Source: Sunxiuqinia dokdonensis
Lineage (GTDB): Bacteria > Bacteroidota > Bacteroidia > Bacteroidales > Prolixibacteraceae
Reading direction: 5' to 3'
NCBI RefSeq assembly: GCF_001270965.1
Contig: NZ_LGIA01000146.1
Location: 1-63,523 of the forward strand
DNA length: 63,523 bases
This document shows positions 26,789 through 35,482 of this stretch, piece after piece (position 1 is the first letter of the stretch; the number at the start of each line of letters is the position of its first letter). The notes beneath the pieces are model-generated. The model was not told the origin of the DNA and ran no database searches. It saw only the letters and a list, made by a program, of their open reading frames with translations. The translations under genes were made by a program, and so were the position numbers.

Positions 26789-27139
26789 ATGGGACAAATT
26801 GATTTGGAAGGACTGGAGTTTTTTGCATACCACGGACATTATCCGATTGAAAAAGAAGTAGGCAACAAATTTATTCTGAATGTCAGCATTCAAACGGATT
26901 GTGCTACTGCAGGAAAGTCGGACCGGCTGGAAGATGCGCTGGACTACCAAAAAGTGTACAGCTTGATTAAGCAGGAAATGGCCATTCCTTCGGATTTGCT
27001 GGAGCACGTGGCCACCCGTATTCTGGATCAGCTTTTTGCTGAACTTCCGGCTATTGACAAGGCTTCAGTCAAAATATCGAAGATGAACCCGCCTATGGGT
27101 GGGCAGATTGAAAAGGTAAGTGTGACTTTGAGCCGGTAA
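26789..27139 (+). CDS. folB: Dihydroneopterin aldolase
   Basis: 116 residues, the usual length. FolB converts dihydroneopterin to hydroxymethyl-dihydropterin in folate synthesis. The start IDLEGLEFFAYHGHYPIEKE (Tyr and His of the YHG motif), DALDYQKVY and the ending KMNPPMGGQIEKVSV (Lys and PP motif) are family landmarks. Confidence 0.95.
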   Translation: MGQIDLEGLEFFAYHGHYPIEKEVGNKFILNVSIQTDCATAGKSDRLEDALDYQKVYSLIKQEMAIPSDLLEHVATRILDQLFAELPAIDKASVKISKMNPPMGGQIEKVSVTLSR

Positions 27140-27151
27140 TTGAACAATCGA

Positions 27152-27179
27152 AAGACCCCGACAAAATTGCCGGGGTCTT
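27152..27179. terminator. Terminator between folB and the PUL
   Basis: AAGACCCCG (27152-27160) pairs perfectly with CGGGGTCTT (27171-27179). It follows folB by 12 bases and also lies 47 bases after the convergent susD stop, so it can serve both strands. Confidence 0.8.
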
Positions 27180-27225
27180 CCTCATCAAACCTAAGCTCTG
27201 GTCGAACTAAAGCAGGGTCATTTTT

Positions 27226-28725
27226 TTAATATCCCGGATTTTGCTCGTACAAGCCTCTCTTTACTTCCAACTGATCTTGGTGGATGGCATAAATCAAGTC
27301 ATTAGCCACTACTGTACTAATTTTATCAGCATCGTCGTCACTGGCAGCAAAAGCATTCATCACGTCAATCGCTTTTCCTGTACGAACCAAGTCATGCCAT
27401 CGTAAGCCTTCGGCCATGAACTCTTTGCGGCGCTCTTCGAGGAGCATGTCCAAATCGACGTTGGACACGGGAGTCAACCCGGCTCGTTCGCGGACATCAT
27501 TCACAATATCATCAATGTCAGTTTGACTTCCGCCAGTTTGCAGCAAGGCTTCGGCTTTCATCATCAGTACATCGGTGTAGCGAATCACCGGGAAGTTAAT
27601 TCCCCAGTTAAAGCGGTCAGCGGGAATATGGTTCAAACTTAAAAATTTAACGTACTGCGGGTGATTAACCGGGTTGCTGTTTTGATCGATAAATGACATC
27701 AAAATGGAGGCATCATCCCGCACATCGGCCTCGTCGAAGGAGTTAACCAAATCGTCTGAAGGATCCAGACCACCGGTTCCATCGTTGGGAACCCCACCCG
27801 CAAAGGGCAGCGTAATACGTGCGTAGCTTTCGAGATACATTAAGGTTGGTAAGATAGTACCAATACCACGATCACCAGTTGCTCCATCGTTGATGAACTG
27901 AATATCGAAGACAATGTCTGGATTATTTTCGTTGGTATAGCTGAAAATGGAAGCATAATCAGTCACCCAACCGTATTGTCCGCTCGAAATTACTTCGTTG
28001 AGCAGCGTGAGTGCTTCACTATAATGATCTTCTCCCAATCCAGGACCTTCAATTCCATAGTCAGGACCCGACATAGTCAGATAGGTGCGGGCCAGCAAAG
28101 CGCGAGCTGCGTGCGAAGTTGCTTTGCCCGGTGTATTGTATGAAGCAGGTAAACTGCCAATTGCATCCTGCAAATCCTGCGTAATCAGCGTATATACCTC
28201 GGACACCGGTGAGCGCGGTATTTCAAGCGCTTCGGTAGGCGAATAGGCTTTATCATAAATGGGCACTTTACCAAAAAAGCGAACCAGATCAAGGTAGAGT
28301 AAAGCGCGAAGGAACTTGGCTTCGCCTATCAATCTCGAACGGGTAGCAGTATCTTCCACCTTCTCTTCGCTGATTTGGTCCAATACCATGTTCGCCAGAA
28401 AAATTCCGCGATAGGATGAATTCCATGCTGTAGCCATCAGCGGATTTGTCTGTAAGGTTCTTTCAAAATTATTCACCGGGTTCCATTCCCTCACTCCGGT
28501 TCCGGGCGAATAAATATTGTCGCTTCGAACTTCGGACAGGTACAAATGATTGGCCGGATAATCGCCCAAGGCATTGTAAACTCCGTTGATAGCCAATTCA
28601 AAGTCTTCGGTATTGTTATAAAAGTTGGCAGCACTAGGCTCTGAAATCGGAGCCAGGTCAAGGTCATCCTCACAAGCAGTGAAAACGAGTACCAAACTGA
28701 TCAGTAATAAACATATTTTTTTCAT
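27226..28725 (-). CDS. SusD/RagB-family outer-membrane glycan-binding lipoprotein (pair 1)
   Basis: 499 residues. Lipoprotein signal with lipobox FTAC (about 14-17) followed by EDDLDL. SusD folds present a helical TPR platform; the N-terminal conserved EPSAANFYNNTEDFELAINGVYNAL and the C-terminal RRKEFMAEGLRWHDLVRTGKA blocks are diagnostic. It caps the SusC channel encoded 19 bases upstream and captures glycan at the cell surface. Last gene of the PUL at this end. Confidence 0.97.
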   Translation of the reverse strand: MKKICLLLISLVLVFTACEDDLDLAPISEPSAANFYNNTEDFELAINGVYNALGDYPANHLYLSEVRSDNIYSPGTGVREWNPVNNFERTLQTNPLMATAWNSSYRGIFLANMVLDQISEEKVEDTATRSRLIGEAKFLRALLYLDLVRFFGKVPIYDKAYSPTEALEIPRSPVSEVYTLITQDLQDAIGSLPASYNTPGKATSHAARALLARTYLTMSGPDYGIEGPGLGEDHYSEALTLLNEVISSGQYGWVTDYASIFSYTNENNPDIVFDIQFINDGATGDRGIGTILPTLMYLESYARITLPFAGGVPNDGTGGLDPSDDLVNSFDEADVRDDASILMSFIDQNSNPVNHPQYVKFLSLNHIPADRFNWGINFPVIRYTDVLMMKAEALLQTGGSQTDIDDIVNDVRERAGLTPVSNVDLDMLLEERRKEFMAEGLRWHDLVRTGKAIDVMNAFAASDDDADKISTVVANDLIYAIHQDQLEVKRGLYEQNPGY

Positions 28726-28744
28726 AACGATTTAATTCTAGCAG

Positions 28745-31700
28745 TTAAAATTTCAAGTTTACCCCAAACACCATCGATTTAGACAGCGGGAAAGCACCAT
28801 AGTCATCACCGCTGTTATTTACGGCTTCCGGGTTAAAACCACCATCGTATTTGTCGGCTCCAAACCAGTTTTCAGCAGTGACATAGATTCGGGCGCCACT
28901 AATCACATGCGAGCGAATGTGACGGCCTAAATCATAACCTAAAGTAATGTTCCTAATCCGCCAGTAATCGTTTGGATAAAGCCAGTCGGTATTTTTGATC
29001 CGCCCGAATACAGAGGGTGACTTCCTTGTTTTTCCGGCCAAGTCGGCTTCGGTATAAACTTTGTCTTCTTCCCATCTTACCCTCTCGCGGGTAATTCCAA
29101 GGGTATTTTCATTGGCTCCCATACCCGTTCGGTACATGGCCCGTCCAAAGGTCGAGTAGAGTACGCCACCCCACTGTCCTTGTACCAGCACGGAAAGATC
29201 AAAGCCCTTGTAAGCAAAATTGTTGGTGATCCCCCACACATAGTCCGGGTTGGGCTGCCCCGAATAAGTACGGTCGTCGGCGTCAATGATGCCATCAGCC
29301 TGATCTGGGACGCCATCTCCGTTGGTGTCAACTGTCAGCTGATCAACATATTTTGGATCACCGGCTTGCTGGTTTCCGTAAACGGGATAGCCATTTTCAA
29401 TGTCAGCGGTTGTCAGCAGCCCATTTTGCTGAACCACATATAGCGTGTACATCGGGCGTCCAACCTCCAGAACATTGTGCGTTATATCCCATCCACCGCC
29501 AAAAATCGGGGTATTGTTTGGTCCCAGTTTTTTCACTTCATTGGTGTTGTGGCTCAAATTGATCATCGTTTGCCATTTAAAGTCGCCCACCATATTTCGG
29601 GTTGTTACTTCAAACTCCCAACCTTTGTTCAGCACTTCTCCGATATTGGTCAAAGCGGTTCCAAATCCACTGGCCGTGGGCACCGGAATATTCAACAGCA
29701 GGTCGGTATTGCGTTTTGTGTAATAATCGAACGAACCATTCACCCGATTGGAAAGGATGCTAAAATCAAGCCCTACATCGAAGGTTTCTGAGGTTTCCCA
29801 ACTCAAATCGGGGTTGGCAAAATTTGATGGAACCATACCATTGACCAGGTTTCCTCCATTGCTGTAGTTGGCAAAAGTCAACCGGGCAATCTGGTCGTAA
29901 TCGCCTACACCATTGTTACCCGCAAGTCCCCAGCTGGCACGAAGTTTCAGGTTATCGAAGAAAGTGACATCATCCATAAAACTTTCTTCAGAAACACGCC
30001 ATCCGATTGAAGCTGAGGGGAACACCCCCCACTTGGTGTTGGCTCCAAATTTGGACGAACCATCACGACGAAGACTGACCTGCGCCAAATATTTGCTCTT
30101 GTAATTGTATTGTGCTCTACCAAAATAGGAAATCAATGTATTCTTTGTTTCAAAAGATGTTCCACTGGTGCTGGAGGCAGCATTCAAAGTTGGAATAGCA
30201 TCCGAGGCAAAGCCCGTTCCGCTAATGCTGTAAGTTTCAAGTTTGAACGTACTATAAGAATAACCGGCCAGCAAATCAAAATTATGATCGCCAATTGACT
30301 TGTTATAATTCAATGTGTTCTCATTGACAAAGTTGACCCGATTATAACCTGACCGACTGGCACTTGCAGTACGATTTCGGGTAATAAAAGCCGGCGTAAA
30401 ACGCTTGGCTTCGTTGTTATGCACGTCAAAATTGATATTCGTTTTGAATTTCAATCCGTCAATCAGCTGGTATTCCACAAAAGTGGTGGTAATGTTCCGG
30501 AACGTCTGACTCATGCGGTCCACATTCTTGGCTTCGGCAATCGGGCTCACGCGAGAGGTTCCCCAGGCGTAGCTGGTATTTTCGCCAACATTGGTTCCCT
30601 CGGCTCCGGTTGATGATTCTACAATGGGGTTCATCCCAACCACAATGTGTGTAATGGCATCTTTTCCTTCCACATTTGGGTCGAGTTCTTCGCTGTACGA
30701 AGGCGCAATATTTAAACCAAAACGCAGGTTATCGTTCGGGCTGACCTCCACATTGGCTCGGGCGCTGTATCGTTTGTAATTCACGCCAATGGCAATTCCA
30801 TCCTGATCGAGATAATCGCCGGAGACATAGTAATTCACGGTTTCATTTCCACCGGTAGCCGAGAGCTGGTAACTTTGAACCAACCCCTTCCGGAAGAACA
30901 GATCCTGCCAATCGACATAATCCAGTCCGGGGTGGCCATCCTGAAGCCAACGATCGTCCCACATGTATTTGGTGTTGTATTCCCCTGCGTCGAGTCCTAA
31001 AAGTGCTCGCCTTTCGGCATTTGATTGTGATGAGGTTGCTCCCAGATCAGCGGCATGATCACGAACCCAAAAATAGTTCATGTGCTCAATCTGACGTTCG
31101 GCAAATTCTTCAGCCGAAAGCACATCCAGCTTTTTCACGGTCTCGTTCCATCCAAAATACGAATTAAAAGAGATTTGCGGCTTTCCGCTCTTCCCGGTTT
31201 TGGTCGTGATGATCACTACCCCGTTTGATCCGCGTGATCCATAAATGGAAGCGGCAGCAGCATCTTTCAACACCTGGATCGACTCAATGTCATTGGGGTT
31301 CAAATTGGTCAGCGGGTTACCTCCGGAGAAGCTACCGCTTGATGATTGAGGAGATACTTCCATTGGAAAACCGTCAACCACATAAAGCGGTTCATTATTG
31401 GCTGTAATGGATCCGGTACCACGAACCTGGATGCTAAATCCCTGGCCGGGCAAACCACTGGTTTGCTTTACACGTACCCCCGACATTTGACCGATCAACG
31501 CTTGGTCTACTTTATTCACCGGTCGTTCATTGAGCTTTTCAGCATCCATGGAGGCCACCGAGTTGATAATATCAGCTTTCTTTTGGGTTCCATAACCAAC
31601 CACCACAACTTCATCAATGCCCATCATGTCTTCTTCGAGGGTGATATTGATTTCGCCTTGGTTTGCAACTGCCACTTCGACTGGCACCATGCCAACAAAC

Positions 31701-32236
31701 GAAAAATGCAACACGGCACCTTCGGAAACATTGATGGTATAATTCCCATCCAGATTAGTGACCGTACCATTGGTTGTTCCTTTTTCAACCACCGTAACCC
31801 CCGGCAACGGAGTACCAGACTGATCGACTACCCGCCCGGTAACACGCGATGGCTGAGCCAACTCTGTATTGGAGGGCGTAATCACAATCAAGTTGTTATC
31901 CATTAGCTTATAGGTCAGGTCAGCCCCGGAAAACAGCTCATCCAAAATATCATCAACCTGGACATCGTCAACGTCAATGGAAACTCTCCGACTCAGATCC
32001 GTAAACTCATCATTGTACAAAAAATGAAATTTACTCTGGTTTTCAATTTCCAACAAAACATCCTTCACGGTCTTTTCTGTAAGTTTAAGACTAAACTTGG
32101 TGTTTTGGGAGTAAGTGCTCGCACTAACATGAATAACCGCCAGTAAAAGAAATAAACTTGTAAGCTTCATAGTCAGCAACAGTGTTTTTAACCTTCTCTT
32201 TATCCATAGAGAAGCGTTCATTTGTTTTTTTTTCAT
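28745..32236 (-). CDS. SusC/RagA TonB-dependent transporter with STN signalling domain (pair 1)
   Basis: 1163 residues. After the signal peptide (about 20-43) comes an STN domain (about 50-120, TEKTVKDVLLEIENQSKFHF...), a carboxypeptidase-regulatory-like domain (about 132-210, GRVVDQSGTPLPGVTVVEKG), the plug (GYGTQKKADIINSVAS, GQMSGVRVKQ) and a large beta-barrel ending in FGVNLKF. The STN domain is the hallmark of transporters that signal to a FecR anti-sigma factor, encoded just upstream, so it both imports glycan and reports it. Paired with the following susD. Confidence 0.97.
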   Translation of the reverse strand: MKKKQMNASLWIKRRLKTLLLTMKLTSLFLLLAVIHVSASTYSQNTKFSLKLTEKTVKDVLLEIENQSKFHFLYNDEFTDLSRRVSIDVDDVQVDDILDELFSGADLTYKLMDNNLIVITPSNTELAQPSRVTGRVVDQSGTPLPGVTVVEKGTTNGTVTNLDGNYTINVSEGAVLHFSFVGMVPVEVAVANQGEINITLEEDMMGIDEVVVVGYGTQKKADIINSVASMDAEKLNERPVNKVDQALIGQMSGVRVKQTSGLPGQGFSIQVRGTGSITANNEPLYVVDGFPMEVSPQSSSGSFSGGNPLTNLNPNDIESIQVLKDAAAASIYGSRGSNGVVIITTKTGKSGKPQISFNSYFGWNETVKKLDVLSAEEFAERQIEHMNYFWVRDHAADLGATSSQSNAERRALLGLDAGEYNTKYMWDDRWLQDGHPGLDYVDWQDLFFRKGLVQSYQLSATGGNETVNYYVSGDYLDQDGIAIGVNYKRYSARANVEVSPNDNLRFGLNIAPSYSEELDPNVEGKDAITHIVVGMNPIVESSTGAEGTNVGENTSYAWGTSRVSPIAEAKNVDRMSQTFRNITTTFVEYQLIDGLKFKTNINFDVHNNEAKRFTPAFITRNRTASASRSGYNRVNFVNENTLNYNKSIGDHNFDLLAGYSYSTFKLETYSISGTGFASDAIPTLNAASSTSGTSFETKNTLISYFGRAQYNYKSKYLAQVSLRRDGSSKFGANTKWGVFPSASIGWRVSEESFMDDVTFFDNLKLRASWGLAGNNGVGDYDQIARLTFANYSNGGNLVNGMVPSNFANPDLSWETSETFDVGLDFSILSNRVNGSFDYYTKRNTDLLLNIPVPTASGFGTALTNIGEVLNKGWEFEVTTRNMVGDFKWQTMINLSHNTNEVKKLGPNNTPIFGGGWDITHNVLEVGRPMYTLYVVQQNGLLTTADIENGYPVYGNQQAGDPKYVDQLTVDTNGDGVPDQADGIIDADDRTYSGQPNPDYVWGITNNFAYKGFDLSVLVQGQWGGVLYSTFGRAMYRTGMGANENTLGITRERVRWEEDKVYTEADLAGKTRKSPSVFGRIKNTDWLYPNDYWRIRNITLGYDLGRHIRSHVISGARIYVTAENWFGADKYDGGFNPEAVNNSGDDYGAFPLSKSMVFGVNLKF

Positions 32237-32319
32237 AGTTTTACTTCGTTAATAGTTAAACAACTACTTTGGGACCAACTGCCAAGAAACTCCCAAAGGG
32301 TTTAATTAAAACATGCCGG

Positions 32320-32345
32320 AGATGGGAGAATTCGTTCTCCCATCT
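32320..32345. repeat. Perfect 11-bp hairpin between fecR and susC
   Basis: AGATGGGAGAA (32320-32330) and TTCTCCCATCT (32335-32345) pair perfectly around TTCG; CTTTTTATTT follows on the plus strand only. In the direction of the genes it lacks a T-run, so it is more likely an attenuating or processing hairpin, or a terminator for antisense transcripts. Confidence 0.6.
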
Positions 32346-32353
32346 CTTTTTAT

Positions 32354-33463
32354 TTAGTTCGTAGATTTATTCATAAGCATTTTATATTCTTTTTCCAGTC
32401 GTTCGTCCAATGTCAAAAGCACTTCATTGTTGATGATTTTATAGTTGATCGGAACTGTAAGTCGAACGGCATTTAACAGTTGATCCAATGTTTGTTGATG
32501 AATGGATCCGGAAATTTTATAGTCGTTCAGTTCGTTGTCCATCACATACACCTTCACATCGTAGCGGCGTTCCAGTATTTTGGTAAATTCAGCCAGTTTC
32601 GCACGCTCAAAAATCCAGCGCTGGCTCCGCCACGAGGTATATAAATTGGGATTGATGTTTCTGGTGTGAATAATATTTACCGTTCGGATGCTTTGCGAAT
32701 CTGCTGCAAGCTGTTCATTTTCTCCCTGAGCATTGGTCTGATCAACTAAATGGGCTGAATTCCGAATAAAGGACACTTTTTGATTGGGTTCGAGCCGGAT
32801 GGTTTGCCGGCCTTCTGACACGTCGATAATTCCCTCCACCAGGGTAGCTTCTACCAACGCCTCATCGGGATAGGCCTTGACATTAAAGGCTGTTCCGATG
32901 GCTTTTACCACGACGCCGTCAGCCTTCACCAGAAAAGGAATTTGCTTATTTTCTGCCACTTCAAAATAGCCTTCACCCACCAGATGAACCGTGCGGTCTT
33001 CCAGGTTGAATGCATTGGAGTAACTAAGGCGGCTCCCGGCATTTAACCATACGCTGGTGCCGTCGGCCAGGTCCAGGCTAATTTTGGCTCCTCGTGGAAC
33101 TTCAATATGGTACTGGTTTTCGGCCAAACCAACAAAATCATTGCTGGAGGTAAGTTGGGTAATGGAAAAACCAAGCAGAAAAGCAAAAATAAAAAGGGCA
33201 GCAACTTTCCATATTGAGTTTAATGGTTTCAGTCTAAAATAGTGAGCAACCTGATTCCTGGAGTGAATACGTACCTGTACTTTTTTATATCGCTGCTCGA
33301 GGTCAAAAGCAGAATTTTTTTGAATCATCCCGCTTGCCAGCCACGAATCACGCAAGCGTTGGTATCGATCAAAGTTATTGCGATCTTTCAACCAAGTCCA
33401 AACTTCCCGTTGTTCCTCTGCGGAAGCTTCATCTTGCAAACATTTTAAAATCAGTTCATCCAT
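32354..33463 (-). CDS. FecR-family anti-sigma factor
   Basis: 369 residues. The cytoplasmic N-terminus (about 1-85, binding the sigma factor) is followed by one membrane helix (about 87-107), the periplasmic FecR domain (about 115-215, EVPRGAKISLDLADGTSVWLNAGS and GEGYFEV) and a C-terminal DUF4974 domain (about 275-350) resembling STN. It should hold the ECF sigma factor inactive until the STN domain of the SusC transporter signals substrate. Its start is 73 bases after the sigma gene stop, same strand. Confidence 0.95.
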   Translation of the reverse strand: MDELILKCLQDEASAEEQREVWTWLKDRNNFDRYQRLRDSWLASGMIQKNSAFDLEQRYKKVQVRIHSRNQVAHYFRLKPLNSIWKVAALFIFAFLLGFSITQLTSSNDFVGLAENQYHIEVPRGAKISLDLADGTSVWLNAGSRLSYSNAFNLEDRTVHLVGEGYFEVAENKQIPFLVKADGVVVKAIGTAFNVKAYPDEALVEATLVEGIIDVSEGRQTIRLEPNQKVSFIRNSAHLVDQTNAQGENEQLAADSQSIRTVNIIHTRNINPNLYTSWRSQRWIFERAKLAEFTKILERRYDVKVYVMDNELNDYKISGSIHQQTLDQLLNAVRLTVPINYKIINNEVLLTLDERLEKEYKMLMNKSTN

Positions 33464-33536
33464 TGGTCAGCAATCAGACATTTCTTGCGTATGTAAACTA
33501 GGACAACTTGAGCAAAAAAAAGGGTGACAAGAAAAC

Positions 33537-34133
33537 TTACTTTTTCAGAAAAAAAAGAATAACCAAATCTATCAAATCAGATCGAACAGACTTCAATCCC
33601 CTCAACAACTGCGTCTTAACGGTATTTACTGAGATTCCTAAAATCACCGCGATTTCCTTATTTTTTCTTCCTTCCAGTCGGCTCATGATAAATATTTGGC
33701 GGCACTGCGGGGGCAACTTCTGGATAGATTTTTCCACTACCTCCTGAAATTCTTGATTGATCAAAGTCTCCAGAGGATAGCCGGACTGAGAACCCGAAAG
33801 GTCGGAAACCGGCTGGTGATACAAGAACAACTCTCTGTATTTATCGCCTACTTTTTTGTGCTTGAAATAATTGAGGCATTGGTTATAAACCATTTGGAAC
33901 AGGTAAGATTTTGGTGTGCCATGCAAATCTATTTTCCGGCGCTTTTCCCAAAGCATGACAAAGGTATCTTCTACAATTTCCTCGGACTGAAATTGCTCCT
34001 TGGTTATTTGAAAGGCATATTGATAAAGCTGCTCAAAATAGGTTTTGAAAAAGTACTCGAAAGCCTTTTCGTTTCCGGATCTCAGTTGAGAAAATAGGTA
34101 TTTTTCGTCCTGCTTCATCACAATCAATTTCAA
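33537..34133 (-). CDS. ECF-type RNA polymerase sigma-70 factor
   Basis: 198 residues. Region 2 (about 20-92, AFEYFFKTYFEQLYQYAFQI then DTFVMLWEKR) and region 4 (about 130-185, LPPQCRQIFIMSRLEGRKNKEIA and ISVNTVKTQL) are present, with no region 3, as in ECF factors. Start at 34133 or at Met6 (34118). With the FecR protein it forms the sigma/anti-sigma switch of this PUL, presumably activating susC-susD and perhaps the enzyme operon. Confidence 0.95.
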   Translation of the reverse strand: MKLIVMKQDEKYLFSQLRSGNEKAFEYFFKTYFEQLYQYAFQITKEQFQSEEIVEDTFVMLWEKRRKIDLHGTPKSYLFQMVYNQCLNYFKHKKVGDKYRELFLYHQPVSDLSGSQSGYPLETLINQEFQEVVEKSIQKLPPQCRQIFIMSRLEGRKNKEIAVILGISVNTVKTQLLRGLKSVRSDLIDLVILFFLKK

Positions 34134-34230
34134 AAACCACGATGGTCACTCCTGTTCAACCCCAATACTCTCAAACATTCCTTACAGCCATCAATCAACT
34201 ACGATCGACCAATCGTAAACGAAAGGTAAG

Positions 34231-34260
34231 AAACTCCGGGAATAAAAGCCCCCGGAGTTT
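34231..34260 (-). terminator. Terminator of the pectin enzyme operon
   Basis: AAACTCCGGG (34231-34240) pairs perfectly with CCCGGAGTTT (34251-34260), 24 bases beyond the last enzyme gene's stop at 34285. It separates the enzyme operon from the sigma/FecR/susCD unit. Confidence 0.75.
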
Positions 34261-34284
34261 CCTTTAACTTTGTGCTATTTGCGA

Positions 34285-35400
34285 CTATTTCGCCATTCGG
34301 TACACTTCGCTTCCAGCCAGTAAGAAACAGCCGAGGCCGTAGTCTTCAAAATCGGGTTTGGAGGTGTAAGTCACCGGCTGCCCATCCTTGGGCTCTTTCC
34401 CGGTTCCCTGCAAGTAGCCTAAAAACCCGTTGGGGTGAACGGCATCGTTTACCATGGCATTCCAGGCTTTGGTGATGATGGGCTTATACTTCTTTTCCTT
34501 CAGCAGCCCTTGATTGACGCACCAGGCCATGCCGTATACAAACAAAGCTGTTCCTGAAGTCTCAGGGCCTTCAAAATGGCTGGGATCGTGCAGACTAACG
34601 CTCCAAAAACCATCTTCGCGCTGCAGCGGAACCAGTGCTTCGAGCATTTGTAACAAAGTGTTTTGATATTCGTCGCGATGAGGGTCATCTTCAGGCAGAA
34701 TTTCGAGCACACGCACCAGTGCAGCAACCACCCAGCCATTCCCACGCGACCAATAGCAATCTTCACCATTCGGTTCCTGATACGGTGGCAAAAAGTCCTT
34801 ATCGCGCCACCAAAGCTGGTCTTCGGGATTCCACAAGCCCTGGGCGACTTTCGTATCCATGTACATATCGTACATGCGCTGCGAATAGCTTTGATCGCCG
34901 GTTATCACACTCAGTTTGGCAAAAACCGGCATCGCCATTTGCAGGGCGTCAATCCAGTCCCAATCATCAATCTTTTCGGTTTCCATCATCAAATCGATCG
35001 AAGCCTTAATATCCCGGATCCGCTCGGGTTGGGCATCCATTTCGTACAAATCGAGGTAAGTTTGGCCGGCACAATGGTTATCCGCGTGGCGGGTTTCTAC
35101 CCCATTGCGTAATCCCCAGTTGTGTGCTTCTCCCCAGGTAACGGCGTAATCGTAATACTTCTGATCCGGATTTAGCGCATACAAAGCCATCAAGCCTTCG
35201 TAATAGACCGCACGGGTCCACAGGTTACTCGGACGCTCCCGGTTGGTAATGACATTCACGCCCGGGTCGGGCCATTTTTTCATCAAATAGGCATTCGTCA
35301 ATACCATTTTATCCATGATCTCTTCCTTGGAAGGAAGTTTATTGGCACATGCAGACAAACCCACAAACGCCAACAGCAACATCGCAATTAACTTATTCAT
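34285..35400 (-). CDS. GH105 unsaturated rhamnogalacturonyl hydrolase (lipoprotein)
   Basis: 371 residues with a lipoprotein signal (lipobox LSAC, about 15-18). The (alpha/alpha)6 barrel of GH88/GH105 is recognised by NLWTRAVYYEGLMALY, the catalytic-Asp region DDWDWIDALQMAMPVF, YWSRGNGWVVAALVRVLE and the ETSGTALFVYGMAWCVN segment. GH105 removes the unsaturated uronic acid left at the non-reducing end by pectin lyases such as the PL11 of this locus. Last gene of the enzyme operon, 82 bases after the GH105-CE12 fusion gene. Confidence 0.93.
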   Translation of the reverse strand: MNKLIAMLLLAFVGLSACANKLPSKEEIMDKMVLTNAYLMKKWPDPGVNVITNRERPSNLWTRAVYYEGLMALYALNPDQKYYDYAVTWGEAHNWGLRNGVETRHADNHCAGQTYLDLYEMDAQPERIRDIKASIDLMMETEKIDDWDWIDALQMAMPVFAKLSVITGDQSYSQRMYDMYMDTKVAQGLWNPEDQLWWRDKDFLPPYQEPNGEDCYWSRGNGWVVAALVRVLEILPEDDPHRDEYQNTLLQMLEALVPLQREDGFWSVSLHDPSHFEGPETSGTALFVYGMAWCVNQGLLKEKKYKPIITKAWNAMVNDAVHPNGFLGYLQGTGKEPKDGQPVTYTSKPDFEDYGLGCFLLAGSEVYRMAK

Positions 35401-35482
35401 ATCATTTTGATTTTAGAACATTTATGATTCATTTCGATTCCTAATATCTCTCCTGTTTTTTTAACCGATCTGCCGGGAACTA

